Position numbers and translations under genes: made by a program. This document shows, piece by piece, positions 51,171-58,773 of a DNA stretch of 64,000 nt. A model generated the notes under the pieces. That model was not told where the DNA came from. It was given only the letters and a program-made list of their open reading frames with translations, and did no database searches. This DNA comes from Planctomycetaceae bacterium (GTDB lineage: Bacteria > Planctomycetota > Planctomycetia > Planctomycetales > Planctomycetaceae): positions 171,975 to 235,974 of the forward strand of contig JAKFWA010000086.1 in NCBI GenBank assembly GCA_021732995.1, read 5' to 3'. Position 1 is the first letter of the stretch. Each line of letters opens with the position of its first letter.

Positions 51171-52282
51171 GAATCATTGGCGCTGGGATTGTGGGATTGG
51201 CTCATGCCTGGTCGGCCGCAGAGCGCGGTCATCACGTCACGGTCTTCGAACGCTCCCCGCGAGCCAGCGGTGCTTCGATTCGCAACTTCGGCATGGTCTG
51301 GCCGATCGGTCAACCGGCAGGTGATTGCTACTCCACGGCAATGCTGAGCCGCGAACGCTGGCTGCGACTAGCGCACCACGCTCGCATCTGGGTTAATCCC
51401 TGCGGATCAATTCATCTCGCCCATCGACGTGATGAGTGGGACGTGCTCAGGGAGTTTCACGAAGTTGCTCCGCAGCACGGATACGAGTGTGAGTTTCTGT
51501 CACCGACTGAGGTGTTGCAGCGAACTCCCGCCGCGAATCCGGAGGGCTTGCTCGGCGGCCTCTTCAGCCCCACCGAACTGTGTGTCAATCCGCCGGCAAC
51601 AATTCGAGCCATGCCGCGCTGGCTGTCCGCTGAATTCGATGTGCGCTTCGAGTTTCAAATCACGATCACCGCAGTGGAATCCGGGCGGGTCAATAACGCT
51701 GCCGGGCGAAGCTGGAACTTTGACCGCGTGATTGTCTGTGGCGGTGCTGAGGTGCAGACGCTCTTTCCGCAACTGCTGAGTGAATCCGGTATCAAGCTCT
51801 GCAAGCTGCAGATGATGAAGACCAACAGCCAGCTACTCGGCTGGCGCATAGGGCCTCACCTCGCAAGCGGGCTGACGATGCGGCATTATCATAACTTTGA
51901 TATCTGCGGGAGCCTGGGGGCACTCAAGCGACGAGTCGCGGAAGAAACTCCTGAATTGGATCGGTTTGGCATTCATGTGATGGCTTCGCAGAATGACGCG
52001 GGCGAAGTGATCCTGGGCGACTCGCACGAGTACGACGCCGAGATCGAACCGTTTGATAAGTCGGTCATTGACGAACTCATGCTGCGCGAACTGCGTGCCG
52101 TCATCCGGCTGCCTGACTGGACGATCGCGGAACGCTGGCACGGCATCTATGCCAAGTACCCAACGGCACCCGTTTTCAGTGCCGAGCCCTTGCCTGGCGT
52201 TTTCGTTCGGACTGGCACGGGTGGCGCCGGGATGACAATGTCTTTTGGCCTTGCTGAACTGGACTGGGAACAATGGCAGTAA
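51155..52282 (+). CDS. FAD-dependent oxidoreductase of phosphonate loci
   Basis: A 375-residue D-amino-acid-oxidase/glycine-oxidase-like flavoprotein. The N-terminal dinucleotide-binding motif [29 protein letters not shown] is intact, and [21 protein letters not shown] closes the FAD fold. It matches the phosphonate-associated FAD oxidoreductase family (TIGR03364, HpnW, from memory). Related enzymes in phosphonatase loci oxidise aminoethylphosphonate or its N-alkyl derivatives to phosphonoacetaldehyde, so this enzyme is the best local replacement for PhnW. Starts within the PhnZ-like gene and overlaps phnX by 10 bases, indicating tight translational coupling. Confidence 0.88.
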   Translation: [375 protein letters not shown]

Positions 52283-53064
52283 TCACCGGCGGAAGTTCTA
52301 TCAAAGCGGTGCTGCTCGACTGGGCCGGCACGACCATCGATCATGGGAGCCGCGCACCGGTCATGGTCATCCTTGAAATCTTTCGCCGACGCGGTATCAA
52401 CATCACCGTCGATGAAGCACGCGGCCCGATGGGTAAGGCCAAGCGGCAGCACATTGCTGCCATCATTGCGCTGCCTCGAATTAGGGCACTGTGGACAGAA
52501 CGCATCGGCCGCGTACCCAGTGACTTCGACGTGCAGTCGATGTATGAGGAATTCTTGCCGTTACAGAAACAATTGCTGGCGGATTACTCGGATGTTATTC
52601 CGGGAGTACCCGAAGCGATTGATACCCTGCGAGCAATGGGCGTGAAGATTGGCTCCACTACAGGCTACACGCGCGAACTGATGAAAGTGGTCGCGCCGTT
52701 AGCCGCCGCTGCGGGGTATTCACCAGACATTACGGTCTGTGCAGACGACGTACCGGACGGCCGGCCAGCACCCTGGATGAACTTTCTCGCCGCTCAGCAA
52801 CTGGGTGTCTATCCGATGAGTTCGATTGTTGTCGTCGACGATACGCCAGTCGGAATTGAAGCCGGGCTGAATGCGGGGGCGATCACAGTCGCGGTCAGCC
52901 GAACCGGCAACGCGTTGGGGCTCAGTCTGGCTGAGTATACTGCTCAGCAAAGCGATCAGCTTCAAGACCGACTCAGAAAAGTAGAGGACGAATTCCACGA
53001 ACTCGGCGCCCACTACATTATCCCGTCTGTTTCAGCGCTCGCACACCTGATTCAACACTTCTAG
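52273..53064 (+). CDS. phnX: Phosphonoacetaldehyde hydrolase (phosphonatase)
   Basis: A 263-residue HAD-superfamily enzyme that splits phosphonoacetaldehyde into acetaldehyde and phosphate. The nucleophile Asp is D16 in LLDWAGTTID. The Schiff-base lysine is K57 in PMGKAKRQHI, the signature that sets PhnX apart from other HAD phosphatases. Further motifs are GSTTGYTRELM, CADDVPDGRPAPWM and VVVDDTPVGIEAGLNAG. It is the last gene of the phnZ-like/FAD/phnX unit. Its 3' end overlaps the convergent metallophosphoesterase gene by 47 bases. Confidence 0.95.
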   Translation: MAVITGGSSIKAVLLDWAGTTIDHGSRAPVMVILEIFRRRGINITVDEARGPMGKAKRQHIAAIIALPRIRALWTERIGRVPSDFDVQSMYEEFLPLQKQLLADYSDVIPGVPEAIDTLRAMGVKIGSTTGYTRELMKVVAPLAAAAGYSPDITVCADDVPDGRPAPWMNFLAAQQLGVYPMSSIVVVDDTPVGIEAGLNAGAITVAVSRTGNALGLSLAEYTAQQSDQLQDRLRKVEDEFHELGAHYIIPSVSALAHLIQHF

Positions 53065-53722
53065 GATCAAGCAGTGGTTTGCGACCTACGAACAGGTAGT
53101 AAGGCACGCGGCTCAATGGAACGTAGGGCAGCCGCGTAACGCGCTCCGAAAAATAGACGGTATCAAACCGATGCTGCAGATAGCGGACGTGACCCGAGCC
53201 TAGAAATACATTGTCCGCGGCGAACCACACTGGCCAGAAGGTGCGAGTGAAGCGGCCGTGAGCTCGATACGAAGACTCGACGTGCTTTCGAGATACGTAG
53301 AAGTCAACGACACCGAATACTCTACCCGGGTTCAGGATCTGCCAGGTGCGATCAATCGCATCGAACTGATCTCCGCGCATCACGAGCAACTGACGATTGT
53401 CGGCCGTGGTGTGAATGAACTCATCCGCGATCTGGACACTGCCCAGGCTGTCGATGAAGTCCCGCAGGAACTCGTCGTGATTGCCTGGTGTATAACGGAC
53501 AACCGTGCCGCGCTTCAGCAGGTCGAGGATATTGCGGATCAGGAAGCTGTAGGAATCGGTCCAGTACCAGACGCGCTGCAGGCGCCAGCCATCGATAATA
53601 TCGCCTACCAGGTAGAGATACTCGGGCTGATGTGACTTAAGGAAATTCAGTAATGCGGCGGCATTGGCGTAGCGACAACCGAGGTGCAGGTGGCTGACGA
53701 AGATGGATCGCACCGTCTTCAT
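53018..53722 (-). CDS. Divergent metallophosphoesterase, LpxH/UDP-diacylglucosamine hydrolase-like
   Basis: About 234 residues from ATG 53722 (an ATG 37 codons upstream at 53833 adds an unlikely extension). The first two thirds resemble the UDP-2,3-diacylglucosamine hydrolase-like calcineurin fold: FVSHLHLGCR, YLVGDIIDGWRLQRVWYW, TPGNHDEFLRDF, MRGDQFDAI. The motif I aspartate of D-x-H is replaced by histidine (H11, CAC instead of GAC). The usual C-terminal GHTH-type motif is not found, and the last 80 residues are unlike the family. It may be inactive, altered in activity, or degenerating. Overlaps phnX by 47 bases on the opposite strand. Confidence 0.7.
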   Translation of the reverse strand: MKTVRSIFVSHLHLGCRYANAAALLNFLKSHQPEYLYLVGDIIDGWRLQRVWYWTDSYSFLIRNILDLLKRGTVVRYTPGNHDEFLRDFIDSLGSVQIADEFIHTTADNRQLLVMRGDQFDAIDRTWQILNPGRVFGVVDFYVSRKHVESSYRAHGRFTRTFWPVWFAADNVFLGSGHVRYLQHRFDTVYFSERVTRLPYVPLSRVPYYLFVGRKPLLDPRSVESGVRALKQTG

Positions 53723-53961
53723 GCCTTCTCCTTGGCGATATGAAAGAGGCAGATCTGGAGTCGCTCCGCGAACCCGACATCGTAGCTGATTGGCATAGGT
53801 GGAAAGGCGACAGCTCGACTGATGCCGCGACATTTCACCAGGCGATCGATCCGCCTGATTGGGCGCTGATTACACAGCTCTGTTTCAAATTGTCTGAGTG
53901 CACAATTTCAACGACGTGCTCGTGAAGCTTTGAAAAAGCCTTTGAGAAAGTTTGACAACCT

Positions 53962-53989
53962 TTGAAACTCGCGCCGCCGGTCATAATTA
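53962..53989 (+). promoter_or_regulatory. Possible sigma70-type promoter for the small protein/kinase operon
   Basis: TTGAAA (53962-53967) and TAATTA (53984-53989) lie 16 bases apart, a normal spacing for -35 and -10 elements. An overlapping TTGACA at 53952 is too far from the -10 box. It lies about 245 bases before the first start codon, so a long leader would result. Confidence 0.25.
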
Positions 53990-54223
53990 CTTTTCAAGAC
54001 TTACATCGGTTCGTCAGTCTTCTCAGGACCATCAAGCTTCCGTTTGGAGGCGATGAAGAACTCGCCAGCGATTCGAGCGAGTTCCAGACAGCTGCGCGCA
54101 GTCCTTGCAAGCTCAATCGATCGTGCTGGCTGTGTTTTGCGACTTCACAAAGTCTTAGCAATTTCCACACAGAGAAATGACAACGCTTCCGTCATCGTCC
54201 CACGGCCAAGTTTCCGGAATAGC

Positions 54224-54230
54224 GGGAGGT
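54224..54230 (+). promoter_or_regulatory. Ribosome-binding site fixing the start of the small upstream gene
   Basis: GGGAGGT lies 5 bases before the ATG at 54236. It supports that start over ATG 54044, which would lie in non-coding-looking sequence. Confidence 0.7.
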
Positions 54231-54235
54231 GCGCC

Positions 54236-54496
54236 ATGACGATTGATGCGAATGCGGATATCGACGGATTGACGTTGCCAGAGCTTCTGACGGCAGCCGA
54301 ACTCGCCGGGCGAAGGCTCAAGGAGCACCTGCAGTACGATCTGGTCGTCAAGGCCAAAGCGCTGTCCGCAGACCCCGCGTCGTCACACGAAGCACTCTGG
54401 CAAAGCCGGGAATTCAGCGAGCGACTGCTCAATCGCTGGAAGTCCTACAGCGACGCGATTCAAGAACGTATTGAAAGAATACTCCGGAATCCATGA
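54236..54496 (+). CDS. Small uncharacterised protein translationally coupled to a sensor kinase
   Basis: An 86-residue helical, charged protein without signal peptide or membrane segment. It is not a family I recognise. Two or three helices are likely ([56 protein letters not shown]). A strong ribosome-binding site precedes it. Its stop overlaps the ATG of the hybrid histidine kinase by 4 bases (ATGA), a sign of translational coupling. A role as partner, modulator or substrate-binding helper of that kinase is inferred from position only. Confidence 0.7.
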   Translation: MTIDANADIDGLTLPELLTAAELAGRRLKEHLQYDLVVKAKALSADPASSHEALWQSREFSERLLNRWKSYSDAIQERIERILRNP

Positions 54497-56580
54497 CTCC
54501 TCAGCCTTTGACCTTCGACAGCGGTGAGTCTCTGGTGCGAAGCCTGCGTCTGGCTGAACTGACGGTCGACACCCAGCAACCCGTCAGCTCGGTCGCACAG
54601 CTCTTTGACGGAGATCCAGAAGCTCCGGGCGTGGCCATCATCAACGATGGCCAACTGGTTGGCATGATCTCGCGTTCCCGCTTCATGGAACGTATGAGCC
54701 ACAAGTTCTGGCCGGAGATATACTTGCGTCGCCCGGCGGGGGATCTTCTGCAGGCAATTCCGTCGTCGACGCTGGTGGTATCTCACGAAACACCGATCGC
54801 CGACGTGGCTGAGGTTGCACTGCAGCGTGTCGGGAACGATGTCTACGAGCCGATCGTCGTAGACTGCGACGGAAAGTTTCGTTTGCTCGACGTGCGGACG
54901 TTGATGTTCGCTCAGACGAAGCTGCTGCAGCTCGCCAATGCGGAGGCACGTCAGCAAAAGGCGGCAGCGGACGCGGCCAACGAATCCAAGAGCCAGTTTC
55001 TAGCGAACATGAGCCATGAGATCCGCACGCCGCTGACCTCGATCATCGGCTTCGGTGAAGAGCTGCTCGATCCGACGATCACGGCGGAAGAGCATGCTAC
55101 GGCCGTTGAGATGGTTGTTCGCAATGGTCGTCATCTGCTGGAACTGATCAATGACATCCTGGATCTGTCCAAGATCGAGGCCGGTAAACTCAGTGTGGAA
55201 CGAGTGCCGATCGCCTTACTGTCGATCGTCAACGACGTCGCCGCGGCTATGAAACTTCGGGCGACGCAGAAAGGCCTGGATCTCAAGATCAGCTTCGCGA
55301 CCGCGGTACCGAAGACGCTGGTAACCGACCCGACTCGCCTGAAGCAGGTACTGATCAACCTCGTGGGCAACGCGATCAAGTTTACGGAGAGCGGCAGTGT
55401 CGAAATCCGGTTGTCGCTCGCCAGGTCGAGTACAGGTGGCTTGGAACCTCGTCTTCGCTGCGATGTCATTGATACGGGAATTGGTATTACTCCCGAGCAG
55501 ATTGCCAAACTGTTCAAGCCGTTCACGCAGGCGGACGAATCTACCACGCGTAAGTATGGCGGCACCGGCCTGGGGCTTGTGATAAGTCGCCGTCTGGCCG
55601 ATCTGCTGGACGGCAATCTGACCGTCGAAAGCTCGCCCGGAGTGGGCAGTACATTCAGTTTCACTGTAGCAACCGGTCCGTTGGATGACGTCGAGTTCAT
55701 CGCGGCGTGTCAGGTAGCGAATATCGCATGTGATGACCTCGAGAAGGTTACCACCAGTGATATTCGGCTGGATGGTATCAAAGTGCTGCTGGTTGACGAT
55801 GCCAAGGACAATCGCCTGTTGGTCACGGTGCTACTGAAGAAATGCGGCGCCGAAGTTGAAGTGGCTGAGGACGGTCGAGTCGGTGTTGATGCTACCATGA
55901 ACGCGTGGCAGGCCAATCGTCCCTTTGACGTTGTCCTCATGGACATGCAGATGCCCGTGCTCGATGGCATTGGCGCCACAATAGAACTCCGTTCGCGGCA
56001 GTACCCGGGCCCGATTGTCGCGCTGACCGCGAACGCTTTGGCGAGTGATATTGAACGATGTCTGGATGCTGGCTGTGACAGCTACTCACCGAAACCAATT
56101 CGCCGAATGGAATTGTTCACCCTCATTAAGAAGCTCACAGAGCAGTATCGTCAGAAGCATGGAATTGCGGTTTCTGATTTGGCTGTTATTACGGCAGTTC
56201 GTGAGGAGTCGAGCAGCAAGGCGAGTCCGGTTCCGACCAGACCGGGATTGGCGAATCGCAAAGCCGCGCTGGATCGTATGGGCGGCAGCCATGATCTCTT
56301 ACAGGAAGTTCTCGCGCTGGTGACGGACCTGTGTCCCAAGTGGGTGCGCGAGATGCAGGACAGTTTGCCCGGTCGTGACGGTGCTACTGTGCAGAGGTTG
56401 GCACATACCTTGAAGAATTCCGCAGAAACGGTGGGCGCCAAGACTGTGGCAGAGACAGCTTACGAGTTGGAGTCGCAGGCTCGCTCGGAGCAGTTTGATA
56501 AAGCCAGTGTGACACTCACAACATTGGCCTCTCAGGTCGATCAACTGGTGGGTGAACTCACGGATTGGAAGACGACCTGA
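54493..56580 (+). CDS. Hybrid histidine kinase with CBS input, receiver and HPt domains
   Basis: A 695-residue soluble sensor kinase. The N-terminus (about 15-140) looks like a pair of CBS domains ([31 protein letters not shown]...[10 protein letters not shown]...[16 protein letters not shown]), which often bind adenine nucleotides. HisKA has H175 ([10 protein letters not shown]), and HATPase_c has [17 protein letters not shown] and GGTGLGL boxes. A receiver domain follows with acceptor D484 ([11 protein letters not shown]), then an HPt domain with H638 ([14 protein letters not shown]). All four phosphorelay steps are therefore in one chain. No transmembrane segments, so it senses a cytoplasmic signal. 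Upstream of the REC-HATPase gene in the same direction. Confidence 0.92.
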   Translation: MTPQPLTFDSGESLVRSLRLAELTVDTQQPVSSVAQLFDGDPEAPGVAIINDGQLVGMISRSRFMERMSHKFWPEIYLRRPAGDLLQAIPSSTLVVSHETPIADVAEVALQRVGNDVYEPIVVDCDGKFRLLDVRTLMFAQTKLLQLANAEARQQKAAADAANESKSQFLANMSHEIRTPLTSIIGFGEELLDPTITAEEHATAVEMVVRNGRHLLELINDILDLSKIEAGKLSVERVPIALLSIVNDVAAAMKLRATQKGLDLKISFATAVPKTLVTDPTRLKQVLINLVGNAIKFTESGSVEIRLSLARSSTGGLEPRLRCDVIDTGIGITPEQIAKLFKPFTQADESTTRKYGGTGLGLVISRRLADLLDGNLTVESSPGVGSTFSFTVATGPLDDVEFIAACQVANIACDDLEKVTTSDIRLDGIKVLLVDDAKDNRLLVTVLLKKCGAEVEVAEDGRVGVDATMNAWQANRPFDVVLMDMQMPVLDGIGATIELRSRQYPGPIVALTANALASDIERCLDAGCDSYSPKPIRRMELFTLIKKLTEQYRQKHGIAVSDLAVITAVREESSSKASPVPTRPGLANRKAALDRMGGSHDLLQEVLALVTDLCPKWVREMQDSLPGRDGATVQRLAHTLKNSAETVGAKTVAETAYELESQARSEQFDKASVTLTTLASQVDQLVGELTDWKTT

Positions 56581-56673
56581 CGTGACACGCGAGACGTATA
56601 CGAGGAACTCTTCCGCTGTCTGGTGACTGTGGCGTAATTGTTGTTGAACTAGGATCTCAGAAGGAGATGCGGG

Positions 56674-57633
56674 ATGCCGGCAATTCTGGTGGTGGATGAC
56701 TCTCCGATTGATCGGAAGATCGCCACGGAGCTGTTGAGTTCAGTTGGCGGCATGGAGCTGTCTCAAGCGGAAGACGGTTTAGATGCGCTGAGCAAGCTCG
56801 CGGAGCACAAACCGGATATCGTCGTTACTGATCTGCAAATGCCGCGGATGAATGGGTTGGAACTCGTGTCGGCGATCGGTGAGAAATATCCCGAACTGCC
56901 GGTCATTCTCGTGACCGCTCGCGGTAGTGAAGAGCTAGCCGTTCAAGCGCTTGCGATGGGAGCCGCCAGTTATGTGCCTAAAGCCCGCCTGGCTACAGAT
57001 CTGTTTCCTACGATCGCGCGAGTTCTGGATGCCAGTCACGCCAAATCCGATGCGGGACGGTTGCGGGATGCGATGTTGCGGTGTGATGCCACCTACGCGT
57101 TTGACAACGAAGCCAGCCTGCTGATTTCGGCGGCGGGTGAAATCACGGCACCGCTTCAATCAACCTTGAACTGGGCTCCGCGAGAAGTCTTGCGGATTCG
57201 CATGGCGTTGGAAGAGGCGCTGCTCAATGCGCTCTATCACGGGAATCTGGAATTGAGCACCCGGCTGAGGGACGCCGATCTGGAATTATACTACGAGCTG
57301 GCTCGCAGACGCGCGGCGGAGTATCCGCATGTGAGCCGCAAGGTCCTAGTGCACATAAGCCTGGCGCGAGAGGAAGTCTGCTTCGAGATCACCGATGAAG
57401 GTCCGGGCTTCAAGCATTCCGGATTCGCGAATGATCCGGGTGTGATGAGTCAGCCCTTCGGGCGTGGAATCGTGCTGATGAAGTCGGTCATGGACCAAGT
57501 AACCTTTAACGCACTAGGAAATTCGGTACGCCTCGCCAAGCGGCGCAGTCCTCCTTCTGTGGATGATACCGGACGGACGAGATTGGATCATAGTGTGGCG
57601 GATACTGGTTTTATACTCACTGAAGAGCCGTAA
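56674..57633 (+). CDS. Receiver domain fused to RsbW-like HATPase
   Basis: A 319-residue protein. The receiver domain (1-120) has acceptor D53 (VVTDLQMPRMNG), pocket VVDDS, and T/K residues in LVTARG and VPKARL. The C-terminal part (about 140-290) is a HATPase_c of the RsbW/SpoIIAB serine kinase type, with ALEEALLNALYHGNLEL, FEITDEGPGFKHSGF and GRGIVLMKSVMDQVTF. An insert of about 20 residues (STRLRDADLELYYELARR) lies after the N-box. Expected to bind or phosphorylate a STAS protein under control of receiver phosphorylation. A ribosome-binding sequence AAGGAG precedes the start. The hybrid kinase lies just upstream. Confidence 0.9.
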   Translation: MPAILVVDDSPIDRKIATELLSSVGGMELSQAEDGLDALSKLAEHKPDIVVTDLQMPRMNGLELVSAIGEKYPELPVILVTARGSEELAVQALAMGAASYVPKARLATDLFPTIARVLDASHAKSDAGRLRDAMLRCDATYAFDNEASLLISAAGEITAPLQSTLNWAPREVLRIRMALEEALLNALYHGNLELSTRLRDADLELYYELARRRAAEYPHVSRKVLVHISLAREEVCFEITDEGPGFKHSGFANDPGVMSQPFGRGIVLMKSVMDQVTFNALGNSVRLAKRRSPPSVDDTGRTRLDHSVADTGFILTEEP

Positions 57634-57725
57634 TTGGCGGATGGTCTGAATCTCAACTTCGATTGTGTTGCAAGGCGGCGAATGCATCGAGCACATCAAC
57701 GCGCTGAAGCCCAGAAGGCTCATCT

Positions 57726-58682
57726 ATGTCAACGACGCTGCAAACGGACGCGATTATCACTCGGGCCAAGAACCATCTGAGACTAGGGGAAACTGCCGAT
57801 GCGATCGAACTGCTTCGATCACTGATGGTGCTGGGAGTTGAGGAACCGCGCGTACTGGAAACGCTCGGTGTGGCCTATTCACTGGCAGGTGATGCCGAAT
57901 GGGCCAATACGTTGCTGCGGCGCACCATTGAACAATCGCCCCACCGCGTTTCTGCCTATGTCAATCTCGGCGCTCATCTATCCCGCATCGGTGATCCAAC
58001 AGCCGCCGTCGAGTGTCTGCTGCAGGCGCTGCAGTTTACTCATGATTCGGCAGATGTGTATCAGAATTTGGGAATTGCGTACCAGGACTTGCGAGACTGG
58101 GGCCAGGCGCAGGCGGCTTTTCAGAATGCGATCCGCTTGAAACCAGATTTTATCGCGGCCTACTACCGGCTTGCGCAGGTGTTGTGGAAATCCAAGAACA
58201 CTCCGGTCGCAATTGCGTATTTTCGTAAGGTGTTGGAGCTTGATCCTCAGCATGCCCGAGCGCGTCGTTCTCTGGATGAGATTCTGAGTACCAAGACACT
58301 GCGAGATCACGCGCACGCGGAGAAACAGCCGCAACCAGTGCCAACTCCAGCAGCCAACGCAGTATCCCCGATTGATCTGCCGCAGCAGTCGGCCATCGTA
58401 CCGCCTCCGAAGCAAGTCGCCTGGACGCTGAAGCAGATCACTGATATCCGACGGCACGCCAGTGACATCGCGAGTCAGGCCGACAAACTGATTGAGTGGT
58501 TTGAGGGCACGGGAGCGGAGGTGCTTGCCCAGTTGAGAAGGCAGGTGGCTAACGGCGTCAGCGAGCGTCCGGCGTTCGTGAAAGCGCGCAATGATGCCGT
58601 TGTTCAAGTTCGAGAAGTCACGAATCTTTACCGGCGATTGGAAGAATCCCTGGAGCGGCTTGCTGAACTGGAGCGTTCTTAG
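57726..58682 (+). CDS. TPR-repeat protein
   Basis: A 318-residue soluble protein. The N-terminal 180 residues hold about five tetratricopeptide repeats (for example SAYVNLGAHLSRIGDPTAAVECLLQAL, DVYQNLGIAYQDLRDWGQAQAAFQNAIRL, AAYYRLAQVLWKSKNTPVAIAYFRKVLEL). A Pro/Gln-rich linker (about 200-235) and a predicted coiled-coil C-terminus (about 240-318) follow. A protein-interaction scaffold is likely. Its location after the REC-HATPase gene, 92 bases away, suggests it belongs to the same signalling group. Ends just before a strong hairpin. Confidence 0.85.
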   Translation: MSTTLQTDAIITRAKNHLRLGETADAIELLRSLMVLGVEEPRVLETLGVAYSLAGDAEWANTLLRRTIEQSPHRVSAYVNLGAHLSRIGDPTAAVECLLQALQFTHDSADVYQNLGIAYQDLRDWGQAQAAFQNAIRLKPDFIAAYYRLAQVLWKSKNTPVAIAYFRKVLELDPQHARARRSLDEILSTKTLRDHAHAEKQPQPVPTPAANAVSPIDLPQQSAIVPPPKQVAWTLKQITDIRRHASDIASQADKLIEWFEGTGAEVLAQLRRQVANGVSERPAFVKARNDAVVQVREVTNLYRRLEESLERLAELERS

Positions 58683-58685
58683 AGT

Positions 58686-58737
58686 CCATGTCGAAATAGT
58701 CGACTGGCAACTCCGGCTATCGACTATTACGACATGG
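58686..58737. terminator. Bidirectional hairpin terminator
   Basis: Arms 58686-58703 and 58720-58737 are reverse complements at 17 of 18 positions with a 16-nt loop. It lies between the TPR gene stop and the stop of the giant minus-strand gene, so it can end transcription from both sides. Confidence 0.7.
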
Positions 58738-58773
58738 TATCTCACCTGAGATCAGGCGGGGCGCCGCAGTGGT

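Larger units (their letters stand above)
53723..54235. other. Intergenic region upstream of the sensor kinase operon
   Basis: This 513-base region separates the minus-strand metallophosphoesterase from the plus-strand two-component genes. It contains repeated CTTTGA words at 53928-53967 and an AT-rich block, including the promoter candidate listed separately. No gene is supported. Confidence 0.4.
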
